From assembly GCF_030053115.1 (NCBI RefSeq), contig NZ_CP125619.1:993001-1057000 (forward strand): a stretch of 64,000 nt of DNA, read 5' to 3'. Positions 1-9,327 of the stretch are shown one piece after another. The position numbers were made by a program, and so were the translations under genes. The notes beneath the pieces were generated by a model. It was not told the origin of the DNA. It did no database searches and was given only the letters and a program-made list of their open reading frames with translations. Position 1 is the stretch's first letter; the number at the start of each line of letters is the position of its first letter. Source of the stretch: Pseudomonas svalbardensis. GTDB taxonomy: Bacteria > Pseudomonadota > Gammaproteobacteria > Pseudomonadales > Pseudomonadaceae.

Positions 1-50
1 GGATCAGCTACGGTTTGCGCGGTTTGCGTCGACGCTACAAAATCAATTGA
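1..50 (+). CDS. mreD: MreD C-terminal end (partial)
   Basis: The window opens inside a gene. Reading from position 3, the last codons give ISYGLRGLRRRYKIN followed by TGA at 48-50. The basic C-terminus and the following maf-rng-yhdP order match the end of the mreBCD rod-shape operon in pseudomonads, so this is most likely the inner-membrane protein MreD. With only 15 residues visible the assignment rests mainly on gene order. Confidence 0.6.
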   Translation, partial: ISYGLRGLRRRYKIN

Positions 51-75
51 TTCGGTCAGGCATTGGCCCGTACCG

Positions 76-232
76 GTGCCCTGCCTCGCAAATACGTTCC
101 TTTTTGGCGAGTGGCTGTTGTTGCCAGACAAGGCGCCGCGACGAGTCATAGCTCGCTATGGCGAGGAGCGGCAACGCAGTATGGCAACAACAGGCGCCGC
201 CAAAAAGGAACAGTATTTGTGAGGCAGGGCAC
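76..232. repeat. Long hairpin element, copy A (conserved core, local arms)
   Basis: This 157-bp inverted repeat lies between mreD and maf. The left arm (about 76-129) and the right arm (about 179-232) are nearly perfect reverse complements with a few mismatches and one extra base. The central 49 bp (130-178) is itself partly palindromic around ATAGCTCGCTAT. The same core, differing at 3 of 49 positions and in reverse orientation, occurs inside the hairpin at 41194-41353, whose arms are unrelated to these. An open reading frame runs in from upstream of maf through the element, but its codons are dictated by the repeat and I do not regard it as coding. A transcript from mreD into maf would carry this stem-loop. 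Confidence 0.85.
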
Positions 233-251
233 TAAACAGGGAGATGTCTTG

Positions 252-848
252 ATGAAACAGCTGTACCTCGCCTCAGGCTCGCCGCGTCGGCGTGAACTGC
301 TCACGCAGATCGGCGTGCCGTTCTCCGCCATCAGTGCGGACATCGATGAAACCCCGTTAGAAAATGAATCCCCGTCGGCCTATGTCGAGCGCCTGGCGCG
401 CGGCAAAGCCGAGGCCGGGCGCGGGACTGTCGTGTCCGACGCAGATTTTTGCGTGCTGGGCGCCGACACCGCCGTGGTGCTGGACGGAAAAATTCTCGGT
501 AAGCCGGTTGATGAAGCCGAGGCGTGCGCCATGCTTATGATGTTGTCCGGGTGCGAACATGAAGTCCTGACGGCGATTGCGGTGCGAGAGGGTGAGCGTT
601 GCGAGTCTCGGGTGGTGCGCAGTCTGGTGCGCTTTCGCAACATCAGTCGTGATGAAGCGGTGGCTTACTGGGCCAGCGGCGAGCCGCAGGACAAGGCCGG
701 CGGCTACGGCATTCAAGGGCTCGGCGCGGTGTTTGTCGCCGGGCTCAATGGCAGTTACTCGGCGGTGGTCGGGTTACCGCTGTGCGAAACCGCTGAGCTG
801 CTGGGCCATTTCGGCATACCCTGTTGGCAAACCCTTAACGCGCGTTGA
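252..848 (+). CDS. maf: Maf-family nucleotide pyrophosphatase (dTTP/UTP type)
   Basis: The product has 198 residues. Maf proteins hydrolyse non-canonical or excess nucleoside triphosphates to monophosphates, and the YhdE subfamily prefers dTTP and UTP. The N-terminal motif [11 protein letters not shown] (7-17), GADTAVV, and [10 protein letters not shown] near residue 147 are the conserved nucleotide- and metal-binding segments. The start at 252 is preceded by GGGAG at 239-243. The frame stays open further upstream, but only through the hairpin repeat, so the longer start is rejected. It lies between mreD and rng, its usual place in pseudomonads. Confidence 0.95.
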   Translation: MKQLYLASGSPRRRELLTQIGVPFSAISADIDETPLENESPSAYVERLARGKAEAGRGTVVSDADFCVLGADTAVVLDGKILGKPVDEAEACAMLMMLSGCEHEVLTAIAVREGERCESRVVRSLVRFRNISRDEAVAYWASGEPQDKAGGYGIQGLGAVFVAGLNGSYSAVVGLPLCETAELLGHFGIPCWQTLNAR

Positions 849-905
849 GCGTCGTACTGACAAGATGCGGCCATTATCGTGAACATGCCTGAACGAGACC
901 CTGCC

Positions 906-2363
906 ATGAGTGAAGAGATCCTGATCAACATCACGCCGATGGAATCGCGCGTGGCGGTGGTTGAAAACGGTGTTCTGCAAGAGGTCCATGTCGAGCGCAC
1001 GCAAAAGCGCGGGATCGTCGGCAACATCTATAAAGGCAAAGTTGTCCGGGTATTGCCGGGCATGCAGGCGGCATTCGTCGACATCGGACTGGACCGCGCC
1101 GCGTTCATTCACGCCTCGGAAATCTCCCTGCGCGAAGGCCCTGCGGTCGAAAGCATCAGCGCTCTGGTTCACGAGGGTCAGAGCCTGGTAGTGCAAGTCA
1201 CCAAGGACCCGATCGGCTCAAAAGGCGCACGCCTGACGACTCAGTTGTCGATTCCATCGCGTTATCTGGTGTACATGCCGCGCACCGCGCACGTTGGCAT
1301 TTCGTTGAAGATCGAAGACGAAGCCGAGCGCGAACGTCTCAAACAAGTGGTCACTGATTGCGTGGCCAAAGAAGGCATCCAAGAGGCCGGTGGCTTCATC
1401 CTGCGTACCGCTGCCGAAGGTGCCGGTGCCGATGAAATCCTCATGGACATCCGCTACCTGCGTCGTCTCTGGGATCAGATCAACGAGCAGATCAAAACCA
1501 TCAGCGCGCCGAGTGTGATCTACGAAGACCTCGGCCTGGCGCTGCGCACCTTGCGTGACCTGGTGAGTCCGAAGATCGAGAAGATCAGGATCGACTCCCG
1601 GGAAACCTTCCAGAAAACCACGCAGTTCGTCGCCGAACTGATGCCGGAAATCGCCGATCGTCTTGAGCATTACCCTGGCGAACGGCCGATCTTCGACCTG
1701 TACGGCGTCGAAGACGAAATCCAGAAAGCCCTGGAGCGCAAAGTCCCGCTGAAGTCCGGCGGTTATCTGGTGGTCGATCCGGCGGAAGCCATGAGTACAA
1801 TCGACGTCAACACCGGGGCGTTCGTCGGTCATCGCAACCTCGAAGAAACCATCTTCAAGACCAACCTCGAAGCCGCGACCGCGATCGCTCGTCAGCTGCG
1901 CCTGCGCAACCTGGGCGGGATCATCATCATTGACTTCATCGACATGGAAGATGAAGAGCACCAGCGTCAGGTACTGCGCACCCTCGAGAAGCAACTGGAG
2001 CGCGATCACGCCAAGACCAACATCATCGGCATCACCGAGTTGGGCCTGGTGCAGATGACCCGCAAGCGCACTCGCGAAAGTCTTGAGCAAGTGCTGTGCG
2101 AGCCGTGCAGCAGCTGTCAGGGCCGCGGCAAGCTCAAGACGCCGGAAACCGTTTGCTACGAGATTTTCCGCGAAATCCTCCGAGAAGCTCGCGCCTATCA
2201 GGCGGAAGGCTATCGTGTATTGGCAAACCAGAAAGTGGTCGACCGTTTGCTCGATGAAGAATCGGGCAATGTCGCCGAGCTCGAAGGTTTTATCGGACGC
2301 ACCATCCGGTTCCAGGTGGAAACTATGTATTCCCAGGAACAATACGACGTGGTGCTGCTCTGA
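906..2363 (+). CDS. rng: Ribonuclease G
   Basis: This 485-residue protein belongs to the RNase E/G family, endoribonucleases that process the 5' end of 16S rRNA and turn over mRNAs. An S1-like RNA-binding region occupies about residues 35-125. The catalytic core carries IDVNTGAF and IIIIDFIDMEDEEH, which contain the two metal-binding aspartates. The CEPCSSCQGRG segment supplies the cysteines of the Zn-link. It lacks the long C-terminal scaffold of RNase E. I chose the ATG at 906 (MSEEILINITP), the usual family start, over an in-frame GTG at 879. Confidence 0.96.
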   Translation: MSEEILINITPMESRVAVVENGVLQEVHVERTQKRGIVGNIYKGKVVRVLPGMQAAFVDIGLDRAAFIHASEISLREGPAVESISALVHEGQSLVVQVTKDPIGSKGARLTTQLSIPSRYLVYMPRTAHVGISLKIEDEAERERLKQVVTDCVAKEGIQEAGGFILRTAAEGAGADEILMDIRYLRRLWDQINEQIKTISAPSVIYEDLGLALRTLRDLVSPKIEKIRIDSRETFQKTTQFVAELMPEIADRLEHYPGERPIFDLYGVEDEIQKALERKVPLKSGGYLVVDPAEAMSTIDVNTGAFVGHRNLEETIFKTNLEAATAIARQLRLRNLGGIIIIDFIDMEDEEHQRQVLRTLEKQLERDHAKTNIIGITELGLVQMTRKRTRESLEQVLCEPCSSCQGRGKLKTPETVCYEIFREILREARAYQAEGYRVLANQKVVDRLLDEESGNVAELEGFIGRTIRFQVETMYSQEQYDVVLL

Positions 2364-2438
2364 ATCGCTGTATTTCAACCCTGTTAGAACGGCTGGCCTC
2401 AGCTTTTTGCAGCATTTTTGCCATGGGAGCCAACTGAC

Positions 2439-5400
2439 ATGGAACGTCTGACACGCATTTTGGCCGCACTGACCCGCTGGGGTCTGGGGCTGTGTGCGTT
2501 GGTGTTGGTGTTGTTGGCGCTATACGTCAGCCTCGGCCGAGAGCTGACCCCGCTGATGGCCGAGTACCGTGCCGAAGTCGAGGCCAAAGCCAGCGCTGTC
2601 TTGGGTATTCCGCTGAATATCGGCGAATTGGAAGGCAACTGGAGCGGCTTTGCGCCGATCATGCTGGCTCACGACGTGATGGTCGGCGAGGGCGCCAATG
2701 CCCTGCGTCTGGATCAGGTGCGTGCGGTGCCGGATCTTTGGGCCAGTCTGATGGCTCGCGAAGTGCGCATCGCTCACTTGGAACTCAGCGGCCTGAAGAT
2801 CAGCCTCAAGGAAAGTGAGGACGGCCATTGGGCGCTGGAAGGTTTGCCGGTGCAGCAGGATCAGCCGCTGGATCCTGCGCAATTGCTCAATCGCATGCAG
2901 GTGGTTCAGCAACTGTCGGTACTCGATAGCCAAGTCACTTTGCAGCCACTGCAAGAGCAGCCGCTGACCCTGACTTACGTCGGGCTGAATCTGAAAACCG
3001 GCGTCTCCCGCCAGCGACTCGACGCCCGTTTGACCCTGCCCGACGGACAACCGGTGGCCATCAGTTTGCGAACCCGTCTGCGCGCCAGCGAATGGAAAGA
3101 CGGCGAGGCCGAAGCTTATTTGAGCCTGCCGCAAAGCGACTGGTCGAAATGGTTGCCTGAGCGCCTGACCCAACAATGGAATTTTTCCGAGTTCAAGGCC
3201 GGCGGCGAGCTTTGGGTGAACTGGAACAAGGGTGCCCTGCAAAGTGCTGCGATTCGCTTGAACGCGCCGCAACTCAAGGGCGCGTACGCCGAGCGCAAGC
3301 CGATCCAGATCAACAATCTGGCGCTCAACGGCTATTTCCAGCGCAGTTCCGAAGGCGCCCTGATCACCCTGGATTCGCTGGCCATGAACCTCGGCGAGAC
3401 CCGCTGGGAATCGCATCTGCAACTCAAACAAAACGCGGCGACCGACAAGACTGAAGAGCTTTGGCATCTGCAAGCCGACCGCCTCGATCTCACCCCGATC
3501 ACCCCGATACTGAATGCCTTGGGGCCGCTGCCCGAAGGCATTGCCACCGCCGTCGAGCGACTCAAAGTGACGGGTGGCCTGCGCAACGTGCTGATCGACT
3601 TCCGGCCCAATGCTACCGACGACAGCAAGTTCAGCTTTGCCGCCAACCTGGATCGGGTCGGCTTCGATGCCTATCACGGCGCTCCAGCGGCGCGAAATGT
3701 CAGTGGCAGCATCAGCGGTGATCTGGGCGGTGGCGAGCTGCGCATGGACAGCAAGGATTTTTCCCTGCACCTGGACCCGATCTTCGCCAAACCATGGCAG
3801 TACATTCAGGCCAATGCCCGCCTGACCTGGAAACTCGATAAAGAAGCCTTCACCTTGATCGCGCCATACCTGAAGGTGCTGGGCGAGGAGGGCAAAATTG
3901 CCGGCGATTTTCTGATCCGCCTGCATTTCGACCACACCCAGGAAGACTACATGGACCTGCGGGTCGGTCTGGTGGACGGCGACGGTCGTTACACCGCCAA
4001 GTACTTGCCGACAATGCTCAGCCCGGGGCTGGACGAATGGCTGCGTACGGCGATTCTCAAAGGTGCGGTGGACGAAGGCTTCTTCCAGTACCAGGGTTCG
4101 CTGAACCACGGGGCCGCCGAGACTGCCCGCAGCATCAGCCTGTTCTTCAAGGTTCACGACGCCGAACTGGCCTTCCAGCCAGGCTGGCCACATGTCAGCA
4201 AAGTCACGGGTGACGTGTTTGTTGAAGACAGCGGTGTGCGGATTCTGGCCAGCAAGGGGCAGTTGCTCAATACCCAGGTCAGCGACATTTACGTCAATAT
4301 TCCCCATGCGCCAGCGGGGCAAAACGTCCATCTGTTCCTCGACGGTGGATTCGCCGGCGGGCTGGGCGATGGCCTGAAGATTCTCCAGGAAGCGCCGATC
4401 GGCACCGCAGCCACCTTTGCCGGTTGGGAAGGCGAGGGCGATCTGCGGGGCAAACTGAAACTGGACATTCCATTGGTCAAAGGCGAGCAGCCGAAGATCC
4501 TCGTCGACTTCAAGACCGCCAAGGCCCGTCTGAAACTGGCCGAGCCAACCCTGGAACTGACTCAGCTCAAGGGCGATTTCCGTTTCGATAGCGCCAAGGG
4601 TTTGAGCGGGCAAAACATCACCGCGCGCGCCTTCGATAAACCGGTTACTGCACAGATTTTCGCCGATGGCAGCCCCGGCAACCTCAAGACTCGCGTCGCC
4701 GCCTCGGGCCAGGTCGAGGTCAAGAAACTGACTGACTGGCTGAGTGTTACTCAGCCGTTGCCAGTGTCCGGTGTGATCCCTTATCAGCTGCAACTGAACC
4801 TTGATGGGCCCGACAGTCAATTGATGGTCAGCTCCAACCTCAAGGGCGTAGCAATCGATTTGCCGGCGCCGTTCGGCATGGCGCCCGACGTCGGCCGCGA
4901 CACCACGTTCCGCATGACCCTGCAAGGGGCGGAGCGGCGCTACTGGGTCAATTACGGTGAGCTGGCTAACTTCACGTTTGCGGCACCGCCCGGCAATTTT
5001 GCCGACGGTCGTGGCGAGTTGTTCCTGGGTGGCGGTAATGCCGTGCTACCCGGCGCCAAAGGCCTGCGGGTGCGCGGTGTCTTGTCGGAACTGGATGTCC
5101 GCCCCTGGAAGGACCTGGTAGACAAGTACGCCGGCCAGGATCCGGGCGGCAACGCCAAACAGTTGCTCAGCAGTGCGGATTTCAAGATTGGCAAGCTCAG
5201 CGGTGTCGGCACTACGCTCGATCAGGCTTCCGTACAGTTGAATCGCAAACCTGCTGCGTGGGCCTTGCAACTCGACAGCCAGCAGGTCAAGGGCAGCGCC
5301 AGCATCCCCGATGCGAAAGCCGCGCCGATTGCGATCAATCTGCAATACGTGCGTTTGCCGGCGCCAGCCCCGACGGTCCTGGCCGACGAAAACTCGCCAG

Positions 5401-6242
5401 ATCCGCTGGCCTCGGTGGATCCGACGAAGATCCCGGCACTGGATATCACCATCAATCAGCTGTTCCAGGGCAAGGACCTCGTCGGGGCCTGGTATCTGAA
5501 AGTCCGTCCGATCGCCAAGGGCATTGCGCTTAATACGCTGGATCTGGGCCTCAAAGGCATTCTCCTGCAGGGCAGCGGCGGTTGGGAAGGCGTGCCCGGT
5601 TCCAGCAGCAGTTGGTACAAGGGCCGTATCAGCGGCAAGAATCTCGCCGATGTACTGAAGGGTTGGGGCTTTGCGCCGAGTGTCACCAGTGAAGATTTTC
5701 ATATGGATGTCGATGGTCGCTGGCCCGGTTCGCCGGCCTGGCTGGCCACCAAGCGCTTCTCTGGAACCCTCGATGCTTCGCTGAGTAAAGGCCAGTTTGT
5801 TGAAGTTGAGGGCAGCGCCCAGGCATTGCGAGTGTTTGGCTTGCTGAACTTCAACTCCATCGGCCGCCGGCTGCGTCTGGACTTCTCCGATCTGTTCGGC
5901 AAAGGCTTGAGTTACGACCGGGTCAAAGGCCTGCTGGTCGCGACCAACGGCGTATACGTGACGCGTGAGCCGATTCGGCTGACCGGTCCGTCGAGTAACA
6001 TCGAACTCAACGGGACGCTGGACCTGGTGAGCGATAAGGTCGATGCCAAGTTGCTGGTGACGTTGCCTGTGACCAACAACCTGCCGATTGCCGCGCTGAT
6101 CGTCGGTGCACCGGCTATCGGCGGCGCGCTGTTCCTGATCGACAAGCTGATCGGTGACCGCGTAGCGCGTTTCGCGAGCGTCAAATACACCGTCAAGGGT
6201 CCGTGGAAAGAGCCGAAAATCACCTTTGACAAGCCTTTTTGA
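2439..6242 (+). CDS. yhdP: YhdP-family AsmA-like envelope protein
   Basis: At 1267 residues this is one of the largest genes in the window. A single N-terminal membrane anchor (about residues 8-32, rich in Leu and Val) is followed by a long periplasmic part with the DUF3971/AsmA-like repeats of the YhdP family. Such proteins form long beta-structured bridges and are implicated in moving phospholipid to the outer membrane (family knowledge). The C-terminus ends in KGPWKEPKITFDKPF, typical of AsmA-like proteins. The ATG at 2439 has GGGAG at 2424-2428; an in-frame TTG at 2418 is less likely. It follows rng in the usual order. Confidence 0.93.
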   Translation: MERLTRILAALTRWGLGLCALVLVLLALYVSLGRELTPLMAEYRAEVEAKASAVLGIPLNIGELEGNWSGFAPIMLAHDVMVGEGANALRLDQVRAVPDLWASLMAREVRIAHLELSGLKISLKESEDGHWALEGLPVQQDQPLDPAQLLNRMQVVQQLSVLDSQVTLQPLQEQPLTLTYVGLNLKTGVSRQRLDARLTLPDGQPVAISLRTRLRASEWKDGEAEAYLSLPQSDWSKWLPERLTQQWNFSEFKAGGELWVNWNKGALQSAAIRLNAPQLKGAYAERKPIQINNLALNGYFQRSSEGALITLDSLAMNLGETRWESHLQLKQNAATDKTEELWHLQADRLDLTPITPILNALGPLPEGIATAVERLKVTGGLRNVLIDFRPNATDDSKFSFAANLDRVGFDAYHGAPAARNVSGSISGDLGGGELRMDSKDFSLHLDPIFAKPWQYIQANARLTWKLDKEAFTLIAPYLKVLGEEGKIAGDFLIRLHFDHTQEDYMDLRVGLVDGDGRYTAKYLPTMLSPGLDEWLRTAILKGAVDEGFFQYQGSLNHGAAETARSISLFFKVHDAELAFQPGWPHVSKVTGDVFVEDSGVRILASKGQLLNTQVSDIYVNIPHAPAGQNVHLFLDGGFAGGLGDGLKILQEAPIGTAATFAGWEGEGDLRGKLKLDIPLVKGEQPKILVDFKTAKARLKLAEPTLELTQLKGDFRFDSAKGLSGQNITARAFDKPVTAQIFADGSPGNLKTRVAASGQVEVKKLTDWLSVTQPLPVSGVIPYQLQLNLDGPDSQLMVSSNLKGVAIDLPAPFGMAPDVGRDTTFRMTLQGAERRYWVNYGELANFTFAAPPGNFADGRGELFLGGGNAVLPGAKGLRVRGVLSELDVRPWKDLVDKYAGQDPGGNAKQLLSSADFKIGKLSGVGTTLDQASVQLNRKPAAWALQLDSQQVKGSASIPDAKAAPIAINLQYVRLPAPAPTVLADENSPDPLASVDPTKIPALDITINQLFQGKDLVGAWYLKVRPIAKGIALNTLDLGLKGILLQGSGGWEGVPGSSSSWYKGRISGKNLADVLKGWGFAPSVTSEDFHMDVDGRWPGSPAWLATKRFSGTLDASLSKGQFVEVEGSAQALRVFGLLNFNSIGRRLRLDFSDLFGKGLSYDRVKGLLVATNGVYVTREPIRLTGPSSNIELNGTLDLVSDKVDAKLLVTLPVTNNLPIAALIVGAPAIGGALFLIDKLIGDRVARFASVKYTVKGPWKEPKITFDKPF

Positions 6243-6324
6243 CAAACTTTTTGAAAACGCACTTCCCAAGCCTATGGAGTAGCATGGCGGCCTGCCCTTA
6301 TAAAAAGCGATGAAGGAGCGCGCC

Positions 6325-7173
6325 ATGTCTGTAGCGGTGATTCAAATGGTCAGTCAGAGCGATGTGCAGGCCAATCTGGCCCAGGCCCGTCGGCTGCTCG
6401 AGCAAGCGGCGACCAGTGGTGCGCAGCTTGCCGTGCTGCCGGAAAACTTCGCCGCCATGGGCCGTCGCGACATTGCCGACATCGGCCGCGCCGAGGCGTT
6501 GGGTGAAGGACCGATCCTGCCATGGTTGAAACAGACCGCCCGCGACCTCAAGTTATGGATAGTGGCCGGCACATTGCCGTTGCCGCCGGTGGATCAACCG
6601 ACGGCCAAAGTGCATGCCTGCTCGCTGATGGTGGATGACCGCGGCGAAACCGTTGCACGGTATGACAAGTTGCACCTTTTCGACGTCGATGTGGCGGACA
6701 ATCGCGGGCGTTATCGCGAATCCGATGACTATGCTTATGGCAGTGGGGTAGTCGTGGCGGATACGCCCGTTGGCCGAGTCGGGCTGACAGTGTGTTACGA
6801 CCTGCGCTTCCCGGAGCTGTACAGCGAATTACGCGCTGCCGGTGCAGAGTTGATTTCTGCCCCGTCAGCCTTTACCGCGGTGACCGGCGCGGCGCATTGG
6901 GACGTGTTGATACGCGCGCGGGCCATCGAAACTCAATGTTATGTGCTCGCGGCTGCCCAGGGTGGGACGCATCCGGGGCCGCGGGAAACCTTTGGCCATG
7001 CCGCAATAATCGACCCGTGGGGGCGTGTGCTGGCGCAACAGGATCAAGGCGAGGCCGTGCTGCTGGCCGAACGCGATAGCAGCGAACAGGCGTCCATCAG
7101 GGCGCGGATGCCGGTGTCCAGTCACCGGCGCTTTTTCTCGCAGGGCGCCCGGCGACCTGCCTCAGAACGATGA
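6325..7173 (+). CDS. Carbon-nitrogen hydrolase, Nit1/omega-amidase-like
   Basis: The 282-residue product is a nitrilase-superfamily amidase. The catalytic triad is readable: Glu40 in VLPENF, Lys115 in RYDKLHLFD and Cys157 in VCYDLRFPELY. Close relatives include the Nit1 deaminated-glutathione amidases, so repair of damaged glutathione is a reasonable but unproven role. The start at 6325 has AAGGAG at 6313-6318; an upstream in-frame ATG at 6310 lies before that site and is unlikely. It sits between yhdP and tldD, as in P. aeruginosa. Confidence 0.92.
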   Translation: MSVAVIQMVSQSDVQANLAQARRLLEQAATSGAQLAVLPENFAAMGRRDIADIGRAEALGEGPILPWLKQTARDLKLWIVAGTLPLPPVDQPTAKVHACSLMVDDRGETVARYDKLHLFDVDVADNRGRYRESDDYAYGSGVVVADTPVGRVGLTVCYDLRFPELYSELRAAGAELISAPSAFTAVTGAAHWDVLIRARAIETQCYVLAAAQGGTHPGPRETFGHAAIIDPWGRVLAQQDQGEAVLLAERDSSEQASIRARMPVSSHRRFFSQGARRPASER

Positions 7174-7191
7174 ATTTAAGGCGTAAAGCAT

Positions 7192-8634
7192 ATGAGCGAG
7201 TTGTTGTCCTCAGTCAGTGAACACCTCCTGGCGCCCGGCGGCGTAACAATCGAGAGCCTGCAAGGTGTACTCGGCGATCTGGCCGGCCCGGGCATCGATG
7301 CCGCCGACCTGTATTTCCAGGGGCAGATTTCCGAGTCCTGGGCGCTGGAAGACGGGATCGTCAAGGAAGGCAGCTTCAACCTCGACCAAGGTGTCGGCGT
7401 GCGAGCGCAATCGGGTGAGAAAACCGGTTTTGCCTACAGCAATGCCATTACCCTCGAAGCCCTCGGCGCTGCGGCCCGTGCTGCACGTTCGATCTCCCGC
7501 GCCGGTCAGAACGGCACGGTGCAAGCCTTCACGACTCAGGATGTCGCCCAGTTGTACGGGCCGGACAACCCACTCGAAGTGATGACCCGTGCCGAGAAGG
7601 TCGAACTGCTCAAGCGTATCGACGTCGCGACTCGCGCCCTCGACCCGCGTATCCAGCAAGTCACCGTGAGCATGGCTGGCGTCTGGGAACGAATCCTCGT
7701 GGCTTCCACTGATGGCGGCCTGGCCGCCGATGTACGGCCGTTGGTACGTTTTAACGTCAGCGTGATCGTCGAGCAGAACGGTCGTCGAGAGCGCGGCGGT
7801 CATGGCGGTGGCGGTCGTACCGATTACCGTTATTTCCTCAGCGATGACCGCGCCATGAGCTACGCCCGTGAAGCGCTGCGTCAGGCGTTGGTGAATCTGG
7901 AAGCCATTCCTGCGCCGGCCGGTACGTTGCCGGTGGTGCTGGGTTCGGGCTGGTCCGGCGTGTTGCTGCACGAAGCGGTCGGCCACGGTCTGGAAGGCGA
8001 CTTCAACCGCAAGGGCAGTTCCGCCTACAGCGGGCGCATGGGCGAGATGGTTGCGTCCAAGCTTTGCACCATCGTCGATGACGGCACGCTGGCCGGTCGT
8101 CGCGGTTCCCTGAGTGTCGATGATGAAGGCACCCCGACCGAGTGCACGACACTGATCGAAAACGGCGTACTCAAAGGCTACATGCAGGACAAACTCAACG
8201 CCCGTCTGATGGGCGTGGCCCGTACCGGTAACGGTCGTCGCGAATCCTATGCGCACCTGCCGATGCCGCGCATGACCAACACCTACATGCTGGCGGGCGA
8301 AAGCGACCCTGCAGAAATCATCGCCTCGGTGAAACGCGGCATCTACTGCGCCAACCTCGGCGGCGGTCAGGTGGACATCACCAGCGGCAAATTCGTGTTC
8401 TCCACCAGCGAGGCGTACCTGATCGAAGACGGCAAAATCACTGCCCCGGTCAAAGGCGCGACGTTGATCGGCAACGGGCCGGAAGCCATGAGCAAGGTGT
8501 CGATGGTCGGTAACGATCTGGCGCTGGACAGCGGCGTGGGGACGTGTGGCAAGGATGGGCAGTCGGTGCCGGTGGGTGTCGGCCAGCCAACGCTGAAAAT
8601 CGATGCGATCACTGTGGGTGGCACAGGATCTTGA
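7192..8634 (+). CDS. tldD: Metalloprotease TldD
   Basis: The product has 480 residues, the usual TldD length. TldD and TldE (PmbA, encoded at 9328-10674) form a heterodimeric zinc protease that degrades unfolded peptides and matures microcin B17 in Escherichia coli. The zinc motif [11 protein letters not shown] is visible with His260 and His265. The start follows GGCG near 7181 and lies 18 nt after the amidase gene. The partner gene is separated from it only by the convergent darP. Confidence 0.95.
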   Translation: MSELLSSVSEHLLAPGGVTIESLQGVLGDLAGPGIDAADLYFQGQISESWALEDGIVKEGSFNLDQGVGVRAQSGEKTGFAYSNAITLEALGAAARAARSISRAGQNGTVQAFTTQDVAQLYGPDNPLEVMTRAEKVELLKRIDVATRALDPRIQQVTVSMAGVWERILVASTDGGLAADVRPLVRFNVSVIVEQNGRRERGGHGGGGRTDYRYFLSDDRAMSYAREALRQALVNLEAIPAPAGTLPVVLGSGWSGVLLHEAVGHGLEGDFNRKGSSAYSGRMGEMVASKLCTIVDDGTLAGRRGSLSVDDEGTPTECTTLIENGVLKGYMQDKLNARLMGVARTGNGRRESYAHLPMPRMTNTYMLAGESDPAEIIASVKRGIYCANLGGGQVDITSGKFVFSTSEAYLIEDGKITAPVKGATLIGNGPEAMSKVSMVGNDLALDSGVGTCGKDGQSVPVGVGQPTLKIDAITVGGTGS

Positions 8635-8659
8635 GGGGCTCTTGAAAAAGTGAAGCTTT

Positions 8660-8684
8660 GGGTGAACCGCGTAGCGGCTCACCC
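8660..8684. terminator. Hairpin between convergent tldD and darP
   Basis: GGGTGA-A-CCGC and GCGG-C-TCACCC pair around a GTA loop, just after tldD and just after the darP stop on the other strand. On the minus strand an AT-rich stretch ending in five Ts follows at some distance. It probably terminates one or both genes but lacks a clean T-tract. Confidence 0.45.
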
Positions 8685-8694
8685 GAGAAGGGAC

Positions 8695-9219
8695 TTAACG
8701 CAGACCGCGTTGAGTCTCGTCCAGCTCACGGATGTACTTGAAGATTTTACGGCTCGATGCCGGTGGCTTGTTGGTCGCCAGTTCGTGCTGGGCCTGACGG
8801 ATCAGGGAGCGCAATTGCTGACGATCAGCCTCCGGGTAGTCGACCACGAACTTCTCCAGGACTGCATCGTCGCCCGCGATCAAGCGATCGCGCCAGCGTT
8901 CCAGGCCATGGAAACGTTCGTTGTACTGCCGAGTGGAGGCATCGAGTTGATCGAGCAGAGTCAGAATGGCGTCAGTGTCCTGATCGCGCATCAGTTTGCC
9001 GATGAACATAAGGTGCCGTTTACGCGCGATATTCGCGGTGTGCTTGGGCGCATCAGCCAGTGCCCGGCGCATGGCGTCGGTCAACGGCAGTTTTGCCAGC
9101 AAGTCAGGCTTGAGTGTTGTAAGGCGCTCGCCAAGGTCAACCAGAGCATGAAGCTCGCGTTTAACCTGGGATTTGCTTTTTTCTCCCGTATCGAGGGAGT
9201 CGTCGTAAGAATCAACCAT
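8695..9219 (-). CDS. darP: DarP/YjgA ribosome biogenesis factor
   Basis: A 174-residue, highly charged alpha-helical protein of the DUF615 (YjgA/DarP) family, which binds late 50S ribosomal precursors and helps mature the peptidyl-transferase centre (family knowledge). The N-terminus [20 protein letters not shown] is the usual one in pseudomonads, so I start at 9219 and not at the in-frame GTG five codons upstream. It lies convergent to tldD and divergent from pmbA. Confidence 0.9.
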   Translation of the reverse strand: MVDSYDDSLDTGEKSKSQVKRELHALVDLGERLTTLKPDLLAKLPLTDAMRRALADAPKHTANIARKRHLMFIGKLMRDQDTDAILTLLDQLDASTRQYNERFHGLERWRDRLIAGDDAVLEKFVVDYPEADRQQLRSLIRQAQHELATNKPPASSRKIFKYIRELDETQRGLR

Positions 9220-9327
9220 GGTGGCCGTCCGCAAAGAAACGCCGCCATGATAACCAGTCGGGGGCCGCTTGTCCGGCCCGGTCGCTCGAAGGCCCTAGCC
9301 GAAAGCAGAATTTGAGTGGAGAACAGC

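Noticed and set aside
63..251. N-terminal extension of maf
   Set aside because: The codons come from the hairpin repeat; the family start is at 252 with its own ribosome site.
2520..4925. 801-codon minus-strand open frame opposite yhdP
   Set aside because: It mirrors the GC-rich codon pattern of a clear gene, has no recognisable domain, and is a shadow.
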